From: Waddlia sp964635295
GTDB lineage: Bacteria; Chlamydiota; Chlamydiia; Chlamydiales; Waddliaceae
DNA: 9,082 nt
Assembly (NCBI GenBank): GCA_964635295.1
Contig: CAZWOB010000078.1
Location: forward strand, 1-9,082
Reading direction: 5' to 3'
This document shows, piece after piece, positions 1 to 6,568 of this stretch (positions within the stretch are counted from its first letter, which is position 1; the number at the start of each line of letters is the position of its first letter). Under the pieces are notes generated by a model. The model was not told the DNA's origin and did no database searches. It was given only the letters and a program-made list of their open reading frames with translations. The position numbers and the translations under genes were made by a program.

Positions 1-998
1 CGTCCAATGTTAGCGAACTGCGATTCTTCATCAAGGTTCTCCAGATATTCCGGGCCCATATACCGCGGCGAACCCACATAGCGTTCTGCATTGGGATCCT
101 GCTCTTTGTAACTTGTTCCAAGGTCGGGAAGTAGGACTTTGATATTGCCGTCGGTTCTCTGGATAATGATATTTTCAGGCTTCAAATCCGCAATGACCAT
201 TCCTGCGGAGTGGAACTTTGCAATCAAGTGCAAAAGTTGTTGGAAAATTTTCTGTCTTTCTTCTGCGTTAAACTCCTCGAGCAGTTCCTGATGCCCTTTG
301 GGTCGCACGCATCTTTCCAATGAACCAAAATCGCCATAAGGCATGAAAATATGCGCTTTTGCCGCCATTTTATGTTTAAAAAAAATGGATAGATTGTTTG
401 CCTGGCCAAACAGTTTTTGCATAGCGAACTCATGCAGGGTTTTTCGCAGGATAGCCTCGTCTCTTAGCCTGATCGTTGCGCAAGCGACATTGATCCCTAT
501 GGTATAATTGATCGCTTTATTGACTCTCTTAGTTGTCCCTCTACCCAGAAAATGCACCTTCGGCAGAATATAGATCGTAGCGACTCCTTCATCGTTCACG
601 CATATTTGAATATGGAAAGGGCAGGGTGCTAAGCTCTTGTCTGGATGTACGTACAAAGTTTTCCGCAGTTCAAAGCGGGCAATTTCGATCAATGTTTCCC
701 GGTGCTTCTCGATATAATCGACGGTTGCCAACAGCCTGGCTTCAATCACCGCATCAGGCTTCCTGAACAAAGGGAGAAGTTTGGTCGTGATCGTTTTCAC
801 TTCATCAGACAGCTCAACGATGGGTGTGAATGCCGGTACAGGAGGAAGCTTTCTGATTTTTTTCGCTTCGAGCGACTCTGGAGACTCCTCTTGTCTTTCG
901 CTGAAAGTTGAGAATGTGTGTTTTGTGGCGGGAAAGGGACCGGCGTCAGGAGTCTGAGATGTTGTTGCGACTGGAGTGCCTGTTGGCGATATACTCAT
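1..998 (-). CDS. Protein kinase-like protein with WNK-like lysine placement (3' end outside window)
   Basis: 332 full codons are visible and the C-terminus lies beyond the window edge. The start ATG at 998 is preceded, 7 nt away, by a strong GGGGG Shine-Dalgarno; no other Met codon occurs before residue 192. Residues 1-55 are rich in Ser, Thr and Pro and look disordered. A kinase fold begins near residue 148: glycine loop LGRGTTKRV (151-159), ADLKPEN (270-276) with the presumed catalytic Asp271 and Asn276, DLG in place of DFG (Asp292), and GSPRYMGPE (309-317) at the end of the activation segment. The usual VAIK lysine is missing (VACA, 171-174), but Lys157 in the glycine loop occupies the place used by WNK kinases. 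HRD is replaced by IAD, so it is a non-RD kinase. The substrate is unknown. Secretion into a host as an effector is possible but only inferred. It probably forms an operon with the overlapping upstream gene. Confidence 0.85.
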   Translation of the reverse strand, partial: MSISPTGTPVATTSQTPDAGPFPATKHTFSTFSERQEESPESLEAKKIRKLPPVPAFTPIVELSDEVKTITTKLLPLFRKPDAVIEARLLATVDYIEKHRETLIEIARFELRKTLYVHPDKSLAPCPFHIQICVNDEGVATIYILPKVHFLGRGTTKRVNKAINYTIGINVACATIRLRDEAILRKTLHEFAMQKLFGQANNLSIFFKHKMAAKAHIFMPYGDFGSLERCVRPKGHQELLEEFNAEERQKIFQQLLHLIAKFHSAGMVIADLKPENIIIQRTDGNIKVLLPDLGTSYKEQDPNAERYVGSPRYMGPEYLENLDEESQFANIG

Positions 999-1872
999 GA
1001 AAATACCCCCTTTTTAGGACACGCCATCGCAGCGCATCCTCCTCCATTCCTTTCATATAGTCGATCACCGCATTCTTATCCATCGAACCGAAAGCGATGA
1101 TCTCCTTATCGGTCAATCGGTAAAGGACCGCACTGACAGTCAGGGGGTTGGAGATGATATTGGAGAGTGTTTTTCTGCATTTTTTAAGTTGTTGATGCCT
1201 AAGGAGTAGGCGAGAGGCAGCGATGCCGATCAGACCCAAGGGGATCAGCTTCAGCCACATCAGTCGAGTATAAGCATCGAAGTCGCCATACCAGAATAGG
1301 AAGAGATCGACGATGAAGATCATGAGGAGAAGGAAGACAAAGAGCAGGCTTTCCCATGCTGACTGGACAAGAGGTCCCAACCATCGTCTCCATGAGGTGG
1401 AAGACGATTGATACGCGATCAATTCTTCAAATTTCGGCTCCTCGAAGCACATCCGGCCCACATGCGAAAGTTCATGCGACAGTACCTCTTCTTTTCGCAA
1501 CAGCCCCAGGTAGGCGGCTGAGGTGTAAAAGGCCTTCCGCAGCTGCAAAAAAGCGGACGTCGGGCTTGATTCATCCATCTGAAAGATCCAGGCGCATCCT
1601 CCGTGCCAGGGAGTGAGCTTCTCATCGCTGTAAAAGACCGGGACCCAATCCGGCCTGATCCCGTAACACTCGGAGGCCTTCACAAGATCATTTTCCGATA
1701 GGTCGAGAGGAGCGTCATCGGGATTGAAAGGAGAATTTTCCCCAAAAGAGCTCTTCAGGTTGTCTTTGAGGCTCAGGCAGTAGTCGGCCCGCTTTTCAAA
1801 CGCGTCTTCAGATTCGCCAGGACCCGGGACCAAGCCCCTTTTGTCCAGATCAAGAATTTTTTCGATATCCAT
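946..1872 (-). CDS. Putative membrane-anchored HExxH metalloprotease, unnamed family
   Basis: A 308-residue protein. It carries HELSH at 133-137, the zinc-binding HExxH signature, followed by EELIAY (149-154), whose Glu149 or Glu150 could be the third metal ligand or a structural acid. Two hydrophobic segments (about 175-195 and 204-224) with a short loop form a membrane hairpin, followed by a basic stretch and a C-terminal soluble region of about 80 residues. There is no obvious signal peptide, so the N-terminal catalytic part and the C-terminal tail should lie on the same side, probably the cytoplasm. The start is fixed because a TAG stop lies in frame five codons upstream; no clear Shine-Dalgarno precedes the ATG. 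The 3' end overlaps the kinase-like gene by 53 bases, which suggests co-expression. I do not recognise a named family; peptidase activity is inferred from the motif alone, and the substrate is unknown. Confidence 0.8.
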   Translation of the reverse strand: MDIEKILDLDKRGLVPGPGESEDAFEKRADYCLSLKDNLKSSFGENSPFNPDDAPLDLSENDLVKASECYGIRPDWVPVFYSDEKLTPWHGGCAWIFQMDESSPTSAFLQLRKAFYTSAAYLGLLRKEEVLSHELSHVGRMCFEEPKFEELIAYQSSSTSWRRWLGPLVQSAWESLLFVFLLLMIFIVDLFLFWYGDFDAYTRLMWLKLIPLGLIGIAASRLLLRHQQLKKCRKTLSNIISNPLTVSAVLYRLTDKEIIAFGSMDKNAVIDYMKGMEEDALRWRVLKRGYFHEYIANRHSSRNNISDS

Positions 1873-1879
1873 CCCGCTG

Positions 1880-1908
1880 ATAATAATCTATTAAGTGAAA
1901 TTTGATAA
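1880..1908 (-). promoter_or_regulatory. Possible sigma-70-type promoter for the HExxH/kinase unit
   Basis: On the minus strand, TTATCA (1908-1903) and TATTAT (1885-1880) are separated by 17 bases in AT-rich DNA. Transcription would begin about 7 bases after the -10 element, at or next to the ATG at 1872, giving a leaderless mRNA; this would fit the absence of a ribosome binding site. Other weak pairs exist nearby (for example TTTACA with TAATAG), so the exact promoter is uncertain. Confidence 0.35.
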
Positions 1909-2056
1909 ATGTAAAATAAAAATTTGATGATAAAAATTCCTGGCACTTTGTATGATTGTCCCTGCCAGAGAAGATTTTTTTTGGTTGAAGAGAGATCTTC
2001 GTTATGGCACTCTTGTTTCACCGCGAAGTAGGACAAACACAAAACTTAGGTTGATC

Positions 2057-3852
2057 ATGTTACTCGAAGATTACGAAGATTTTACGGATAGCCAAATTAA
2101 AATCCTGGAAAGGTATGTGACAAATACCAGCAGTCACATATTTGTCCTTCGCAATCTTCCCGAGGTGATCAAGGGGGCGCTTTTTTCCCGTTATTCCCGC
2201 TCAAGCCTCGGCCTGCGCTCTCTTCTTTTAAAAGAATTTGTTTCGAATACCGATGAAAGCGGGTTCAACGCCATTGTTTCCGGCGCCAATACGTCGGAAG
2301 ACAGCGATGCTCAGGTGCTGGCGATCAAACGGGCGCAGAATTTCTACGACCGCATTTTGGACGGCTACGGCGATGACTCCATCGGCGAACTGGGCGGCGC
2401 CCACCTCGCAATTGAGAATATTTCGATGCTTGCAGCTAAAGTGCTGGAGGACAGTCGTATCGGAGGATCTCCTTTGGAGAAATCAACCCGCTACATCTAC
2501 TTTGATCAGAAGGTGAAGGGGGAATATCTCTTCTATCGCGAACCGATCATCATGACATCCGCTTACCGTGATGTCTATATCAACACCTGCAACCAGCTAT
2601 TTGAAACCTACAGCAAGATGATCCCTCCCCTGACTGCGAAGCTGGAAGAGCAGATGCCGCATGATCCGAACACGTCTAAAGCCGCCTATACCGCTTCGTT
2701 GCGGGCGAAAGTGCTCGACTGCCTTCGCGGTCTTCTTCCTGCCGGAACGCTGACCAATATGGGGATGTTCGGAAACGGCCGATTCTACGAGCAGCTGATC
2801 CATAAGCTGCACTGCAGCAATTTGGCGGAAATCCAGGAAATCGGGCGCAGTTCGTTCGACGAGCTGAACAAGGTGATCCCATCGTTTATTCGAAGGTCTG
2901 ATCTCAGCCACCACACGCACCAGGGCTATGCGCAGTATTATGAAGCGATGAATATGGAGATCGCCATGGTCACTGCGAAAAATATGNNNNNNNNNNNNNN
3001 NNNNNNNNNNNNNNNNNNNNNNNNNNNNNNNNNNNNNNNNNNNNNNNNNNNNNNNNNNNNNNNNNNNNNNNNNNNNNNNNNNNNNNGCAGTATTATGAAG
3101 CGATGAATATGGAGATCGCCATGGTCACTGCGAAAAATATGGTCTTCCCTGAAAGACAGATGGACCAGGGCGTGCGTCTGGTCTCCCATGATAAGGAATC
3201 GGTGATCAAGGTAGCGGCAGCCATGCTGTATGCAAACAGCGACAGAGGGTTGGAAGACCTTTGCGCCTATTGCCAGCAACTTCCAATGGAAGATCTCGAG
3301 CGGATTCTCGACGCCGGGTGCAGTTCCCGCGAGAACCGCAGGCACAAGTCACCAAGAGCATTAGAGCACGCTTCGTTCACGTTTGAAATTCTTGCTGATT
3401 TCGGCGTTTACCGCGATCTCCAGCGCCACAGGATCCTGACTCAGGAACGTCAACTGCTTTCCTGTGATTACGGATACTTCACTCCTCCTGAAATTTCTGG
3501 AATGGAGTATGAGTCCGATTATCACGCAGCGATGCAGAAAGCGAAGGAAACTTTTGATACGATTGCGACAGAACTTCCAGAGGAAGCGCAGTATGTCGTC
3601 CCGATGGCCTATAATATCCGCTGGTACTACAACATTAATTTACGCGCTCTGCAGTGGCTTTGCGAATTAAGGTCACAGCCCGCAGGCCATCCAAACTACC
3701 GGTTTGTCGCGCAGGAAATGGCAAAGCAGGTGGTCCGTGTACACCCAGCATTTGAGAGATTCCTCAAATTCGTCGATTATGACGGGCACGATCTTGGACG
3801 TTTGGGACAAGAACAGAAAAAGGCTGACAAGCAAATATTGAGCTCGCTCTAA
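2057..3852 (+). CDS. thyX: Flavin-dependent thymidylate synthase, two-domain form (interrupted by a false assembly gap)
   Basis: ThyX makes dTMP from dUMP with methylene-tetrahydrofolate, FAD and NADPH. With the 100 Ns and one 55-base duplicate removed, the frame is continuous and gives 546 residues, about twice a classical ThyX; from memory, chlamydial homologues have similar length. Two ThyX-like domains are visible. Domain 1 (about 1-290) has DDSIGELGGAHLAIENIS (106-123) and SPLEKSTRY (138-146). Domain 2 (about 320-546) has SPRALEHASFTFEI (380-393), RHR (405-407) and the C-terminal NLRALQWLCELR (476-487), where Arg478 matches the conserved dUMP-site Arg. I chose ATG 2057 because it has TTAGG upstream and begins the conserved sequence; an in-frame ATG at 1952 would add 35 unconvincing residues and has no ribosome binding site. 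As literally given, the 155 extra bases shift the frame, so automatic callers would report two fragments. Confidence 0.93.
2932..3141. other. False scaffold gap in thyX: 55-bp repeat, 100 N, same 55-bp repeat
   Basis: Positions 2932-2986 and 3087-3141 are identical over 55 bases and flank exactly 100 Ns (2987-3086). Joining the copies restores the ThyX frame without loss (AQYYEAMNMEI runs on into AKNMVFPERQ). The pattern fits two contigs that overlap by one assembly k-mer and were scaffolded without merging. It is not a biological repeat. Confidence 0.95.
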
Positions 3853-3872
3853 AAGAGCGTGTATTTTATAAT
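3824..3872 (+). promoter_or_regulatory. Candidate promoter elements for the leader/tyrP/trpS/uvrB operon
   Basis: CTGACA (3824-3829, five of six bases of the -35 consensus) is followed after 18 bases by TCTAAA (3848-3853, four of six for the -10). This would start transcription near 3860 and leave about 20 nt before the leader ATG, including its GAGGG site. A perfect TATAAT also lies at 3867-3872, but it has no good -35 element and would start RNA only about 2 nt before the leader ATG. Which one is used, if either, cannot be decided by eye. Confidence 0.3.
3845..3870 (+). terminator. Weak candidate terminator hairpin at the end of thyX
   Basis: CGCTCT (3845-3850), loop AAA, AGAGCG (3854-3859) form a perfect 6-bp stem that includes the thyX stop codon, followed by a T-rich stretch (TGTATTTTATA). 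The stem is short and the T run is interrupted, so termination would be partial at best. It overlaps the candidate -10 element of the next transcript. Confidence 0.35.
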
Positions 3873-3880
3873 GAGGGCTT

Positions 3881-3940
3881 ATGAAAAAGCAGACTCATTT
3901 TCATTTTTTCTTTCGATTTTGGTGGCCAACCGGCCATTAA
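3881..3940 (+). CDS. Phe/Trp-rich leader peptide upstream of the aromatic permease operon
   Basis: A 19-codon ORF encodes MKKQTHFHFFFRFWWPTGH and ends in TAA at 3938-3940. GAGGG (3873-3877) lies 3 nt before the ATG, a usable Shine-Dalgarno. Seven of 19 residues are Phe or Trp, with a Phe run at 9-11 and tandem Trp at 14-15. That composition is typical of attenuation leaders such as TrpL and PheL and is very unlikely to arise by chance just before aromatic permeases and tryptophanyl-tRNA synthetase. A hairpin (3919-3940) contains both Trp codons in its 5' arm. The ORF ends 60 bases before tyrP1. The likely role is cis-acting: ribosome movement through the Phe and Trp codons would report aromatic aminoacyl-tRNA supply. 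No U-tract terminator follows, so control may be translational or Rho-dependent rather than classical attenuation. The name trpL is avoided because homology is not shown. Confidence 0.72.
   Translation: MKKQTHFHFFFRFWWPTGH
3919..3940 (+). promoter_or_regulatory. Hairpin over the tandem Trp codons and stop of the leader ORF
   Basis: TTGGTGGCC (3919-3927), loop AACC (3928-3931) and GGCCATTAA (3932-3940) pair as a 9-bp stem with two G-U wobbles. The 5' arm holds both TGG codons and the 3' arm the last two codons and stop, so a translating or stalled ribosome would open it. The 3' arm plus loop (3927-3940) can instead pair with TTGGTGGCCGGTTG inside tyrP1 (4046-4059), a longer 14-bp helix enclosing the tyrP1 start. 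There is no T run after the hairpin, so it is not an intrinsic terminator by itself. Confidence 0.5.
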
Positions 3941-4000
3941 TCTTACTCTTCCCCCAATTTACATTTCACAGTATATCAACAAAATTTTAGAGAGAGAAAA

Positions 4001-5206
4001 ATGAATGCTGCCCAATCAAATTATCGCGTTTTAGGAGCCACTCTATTGGTGGCCGGTTGCTGTATCGGCGCCGGGATGCTGGGTCTTCCCGTGCTCACGG
4101 CACTTGGAGGCTTCCGCCCCACATGCGTCATGTTCTTTTTCTGCTGGTTGTTCATGGCGACCACGGGACTCCTCGTCTTAGAGGTGAACCTATGGTTCAA
4201 GGGAGAGGTAAATATCGTGACAATGGCCTCGCGCACCCTAGGGCCAATAGGCGCGGTTTTTGCATGGCTTCTTTTCGCCTTTCTCTTTTATTCGTTGATG
4301 GTCGCCTATGTATCGGCCAGCGGGCAGCTGATCGCCGACAGCTTGATGGCGGTTTCGGGGGTTTCCATCCCCGAATGGGCCGGAAGTCTGTTTTTGACCC
4401 TCCTTTTCGGGGTTTTCCTTTATTTGGGGACGGCGATGGTGGACCGGATCAACCGCCTGCTGATGCTTGGGCTGGTTGCTTCCTATTTTGTGCTTGTCGG
4501 GATTGGCAGCGGACATGTCAGCCTGGACCTGCTGTCGCATGTGGACTGGAGCGCCGCTGCTTACGCGATTCCTGCGATGATTATCTCATTCGGATTCCAT
4601 AATCTTGTTCCCAGTCTGACAACCTATCTCGATCACGATGTGAAGAAACTCCGTTTTTCTATTTTGGTCGGAAGCGCGATCCCGCTTGTGATCTACCTGA
4701 TGTGGGAGTGGCTGATCCTGGGGCTTGTTCCTTTGGACGGTGAGAACGGCTTTCGGCAGGCGTTAGACCAGGGAGATATGGCAACACGCGCATTGCGCAA
4801 TATTGTCGGCAGCGCGTGGGTGGTCGATCTCGCGGAAGCATTCGCTTTCTTTGCGATCATTACCTCGTTCTTAAGCGTCGCGTTGAGCTTTGTCGACTTC
4901 CTTGCGGACGGCCTGCATATCAAGAAAAACGCTTTCGGCAAAGTGAAGCTGTGCGTCCTTTCGCTGACGCCTCCCTTTGTCTTTGCTCTGATCTATCCCG
5001 GAATCTTTTTAAAAGCGCTTAGCTATGCCGGTGCGTTCGGCGCCGTCATCCTCTTTGGTGTGATGCCGGCGTTGATGGCCTATCGGGGCCGCTACAAGAA
5101 AAATCTTCAGGGGCCTGTGCTGGTTCCTGGAGGAAAAGGGGTGCTGGCCTTGATTATCATAATATCCCTTGGAATTGTTTGTTTAGAGTTGGTGACAACA
5201 AGATGA
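4001..5206 (+). CDS. tyrP: Aromatic amino acid permease, TyrP/HAAAP family, copy 1
   Basis: A 401-residue inner-membrane transporter of the TyrP/Mtr/TnaB (hydroxy/aromatic amino acid permease) family, which imports tyrosine or tryptophan by ion symport. Hydrophobic segments run along almost the whole length, consistent with the family's 11 helices. The first helix carries IGAGMLGLP (22-30), the unwound substrate-site motif typical of this fold; FGFHNLVPSLTTY (197-209), FVDFLADGLHIKK (297-309) and the C-terminal LVPGGKG are further family signatures. The ATG at 4001 follows a GAGAGAG ribosome binding site. The gene is the first full-size cistron after the Phe/Trp leader and overlaps tyrP2 by 4 bases. 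Whether it moves Tyr, Trp or both cannot be read from the sequence; the nearby trpS and leader Trp codons favour Trp for at least one copy. Confidence 0.9.
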   Translation: MNAAQSNYRVLGATLLVAGCCIGAGMLGLPVLTALGGFRPTCVMFFFCWLFMATTGLLVLEVNLWFKGEVNIVTMASRTLGPIGAVFAWLLFAFLFYSLMVAYVSASGQLIADSLMAVSGVSIPEWAGSLFLTLLFGVFLYLGTAMVDRINRLLMLGLVASYFVLVGIGSGHVSLDLLSHVDWSAAAYAIPAMIISFGFHNLVPSLTTYLDHDVKKLRFSILVGSAIPLVIYLMWEWLILGLVPLDGENGFRQALDQGDMATRALRNIVGSAWVVDLAEAFAFFAIITSFLSVALSFVDFLADGLHIKKNAFGKVKLCVLSLTPPFVFALIYPGIFLKALSYAGAFGAVILFGVMPALMAYRGRYKKNLQGPVLVPGGKGVLALIIIISLGIVCLELVTTR

Positions 5207-6563
5207 TGATAAAAAATAAAGTGATTGGAGGGGTCCTCCTCGTATCTGGAACGACGATCGGAGCAGGTATGCTTGCGCTGCCTGTGGTTACCGGCCTTGC
5301 AGGGTTCGCCCCGACCCTTGTCTTATTTCTCCTTTACTGGGTATACATGACCTATACGGCTTTTCTGATATTGGAAGTGAACTTATGGCTGGGTGAAANN
5401 NNNNNNNNNNNNNNNNNNNNNNNNNNNNNNNNNNNNNNNNNNNNNNNNNNNNNNNNNNNNNNNNNNNNNNNNNNNNNNNNNNNNNNNNNNNNNNNNNNTA
5501 CATGACCTATACGGCTTTTCTGATATTGGAAGTGAACTTATGGCTGGGTGAAAATATCAATATGATCACCATGGCCCATCGGACGATTGGAAAAGTTGGC
5601 GAAGCGGTCAGCTGGATCACCTATTTGTTCCTGCTCTACCTGCTGACGACGGCCTATCTTGCCGGCGGCGCGCCGGTTGTCGTCAACTGCGTTGAAATGA
5701 TGACAGGGCTGACCATTCCCGAATGGGCGGGTGCGTTGCCGTTGCTATTGATCTTCGGTTTCTTCGTGTATGAAGGGACGAAGTATGTCGACCTGCTCAA
5801 CCGCCTGCTGATGCTCGGACTTGTGATCGCCTATTCAGCGATGACGCTGTTGATGGCCCCACACGTAGACACCCACCTGCTATCCTACGCTAACTGGGGC
5901 AATTTCTGGCTGGCGGTCTCGGTTGCCGCGACATCGTTCGGGTTCCATATCATCATCCCGACGCTGACAACTTACATGCACCACAACACAGCTAAATTGA
6001 AAAAAGTGATCCTGATCGGTAGCATCATCCCCTTGATCGTCTATATCCTTTGGGAAATGATTACGCTGGGCGTGGTGCCGATCGAAGGCCCCTACGGCAT
6101 ACGGGAAGGTTTTCAGGAAGGGGCCAATGGGGCAACCCTTCTTTCAGAACAGTTGGGCGGATCATTTGTTTCAGTGATCGCGCAAATGTTCTCTTTCTTT
6201 GCCATTGTCACCTCCTTTTTGGGAGTGACGCTGAGTTTGTCGGACTTCCTGGCTGATGGGCTGCATATCAAAAAAACGCATGTGGGACGCTTTTTCCTTG
6301 TGGCATTAACGTTTGTTCCCCCATTATTTTTCATCTTGATGTCGCCTCGCGCATTTTTAAGCGCGCTGGAATATGCAGGAGCATTCGGCGTCGTCATCTT
6401 ACTGGGACTGATGCCGCCGTTGATGGTCTGGGCCGGGCGTTATCACAAAGGGTTTAAAGGAAGTTTTACCGTACCTGGCGGAAAGCCTGCACTTGCAGCC
6501 GCCATTGTGGTTTCCCTCATTGTGATTTTGGGTGAAGCGGCAAATAAGTTAGGAGTATTTTAA
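5203..6563 (+). CDS. tyrP: Aromatic amino acid permease, TyrP/HAAAP family, copy 2 (interrupted by a false assembly gap)
   Basis: Removing the 100 Ns and one 55-base repeat gives 401 residues, the same length as copy 1. The signatures recur: IGAGMLALP (19-27), FGFHIIIPTLTTY (194-206), DFLADGLHIKK (296-306) and TVPGGKPAL near the end. The two copies are clearly paralogues, probably a tandem duplication that has since diverged substantially, so they may differ in substrate preference. The first ATG (5203) overlaps the tyrP1 stop in ATGA, which suggests translational coupling; a second ATG follows at 5206, and an upstream TTG is less likely. No strong Shine-Dalgarno is seen, in line with coupling. 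The stop lies 5 bases before trpS. Two shifted fragments would be called from the literal sequence. Confidence 0.9.
5344..5553. other. False scaffold gap in tyrP2: 55-bp repeat, 100 N, same 55-bp repeat
   Basis: Positions 5344-5398 and 5499-5553 are identical over 55 bases and flank exactly 100 Ns (5399-5498). Merging them restores one permease frame (NLWLGE continues into NINMITMAHR) that matches the corresponding region of tyrP1 without a missing segment. The overlap length is the same as in the thyX gap, pointing to one assembler setting. Confidence 0.95.
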
Positions 6564-6568
6564 GGATA

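Noticed and set aside
645..911. Plus-strand ORF of 88 codons in the left region
   Set aside because: It lies antisense to the kinase-like gene, whose motifs are clear, and resembles no known protein.
1941..1967. TGGCA ... TGCCA inverted repeat in the divergent region, and TGGCAC at 1941 as a sigma-54 site
   Set aside because: The arms are only 5 bases with a 17-base spacing, and the TGGCAC copy at 1941 has no -12 element at the right distance.
1987..2000. Small inverted repeat GAAGA-GAGA-TCTTC upstream of thyX
   Set aside because: A 5-bp AT-containing stem is too weak and too common to call an operator or terminator.
1952..2056. N-terminal extension of ThyX from the ATG at 1952
   Set aside because: The 35 extra residues do not resemble ThyX, there is no Shine-Dalgarno, and the ATG at 2057 has one and begins the recognisable protein.
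2932..3141. Direct repeats around the N runs as biological repeats or insertion target duplications
   Set aside because: Both cases are exactly 55 bases around exactly 100 Ns, and merging restores intact genes; this is an assembly artefact.
3871..3990. A 39-codon ORF (ATG AGG GCT TAT ...) in another frame, overlapping the leader peptide and ending 10 bases before tyrP1
   Set aside because: It has no ribosome binding site and no Trp codons. The overlapping 19-codon frame has GAGGG and the typical aromatic-rich composition, so it is the better candidate.
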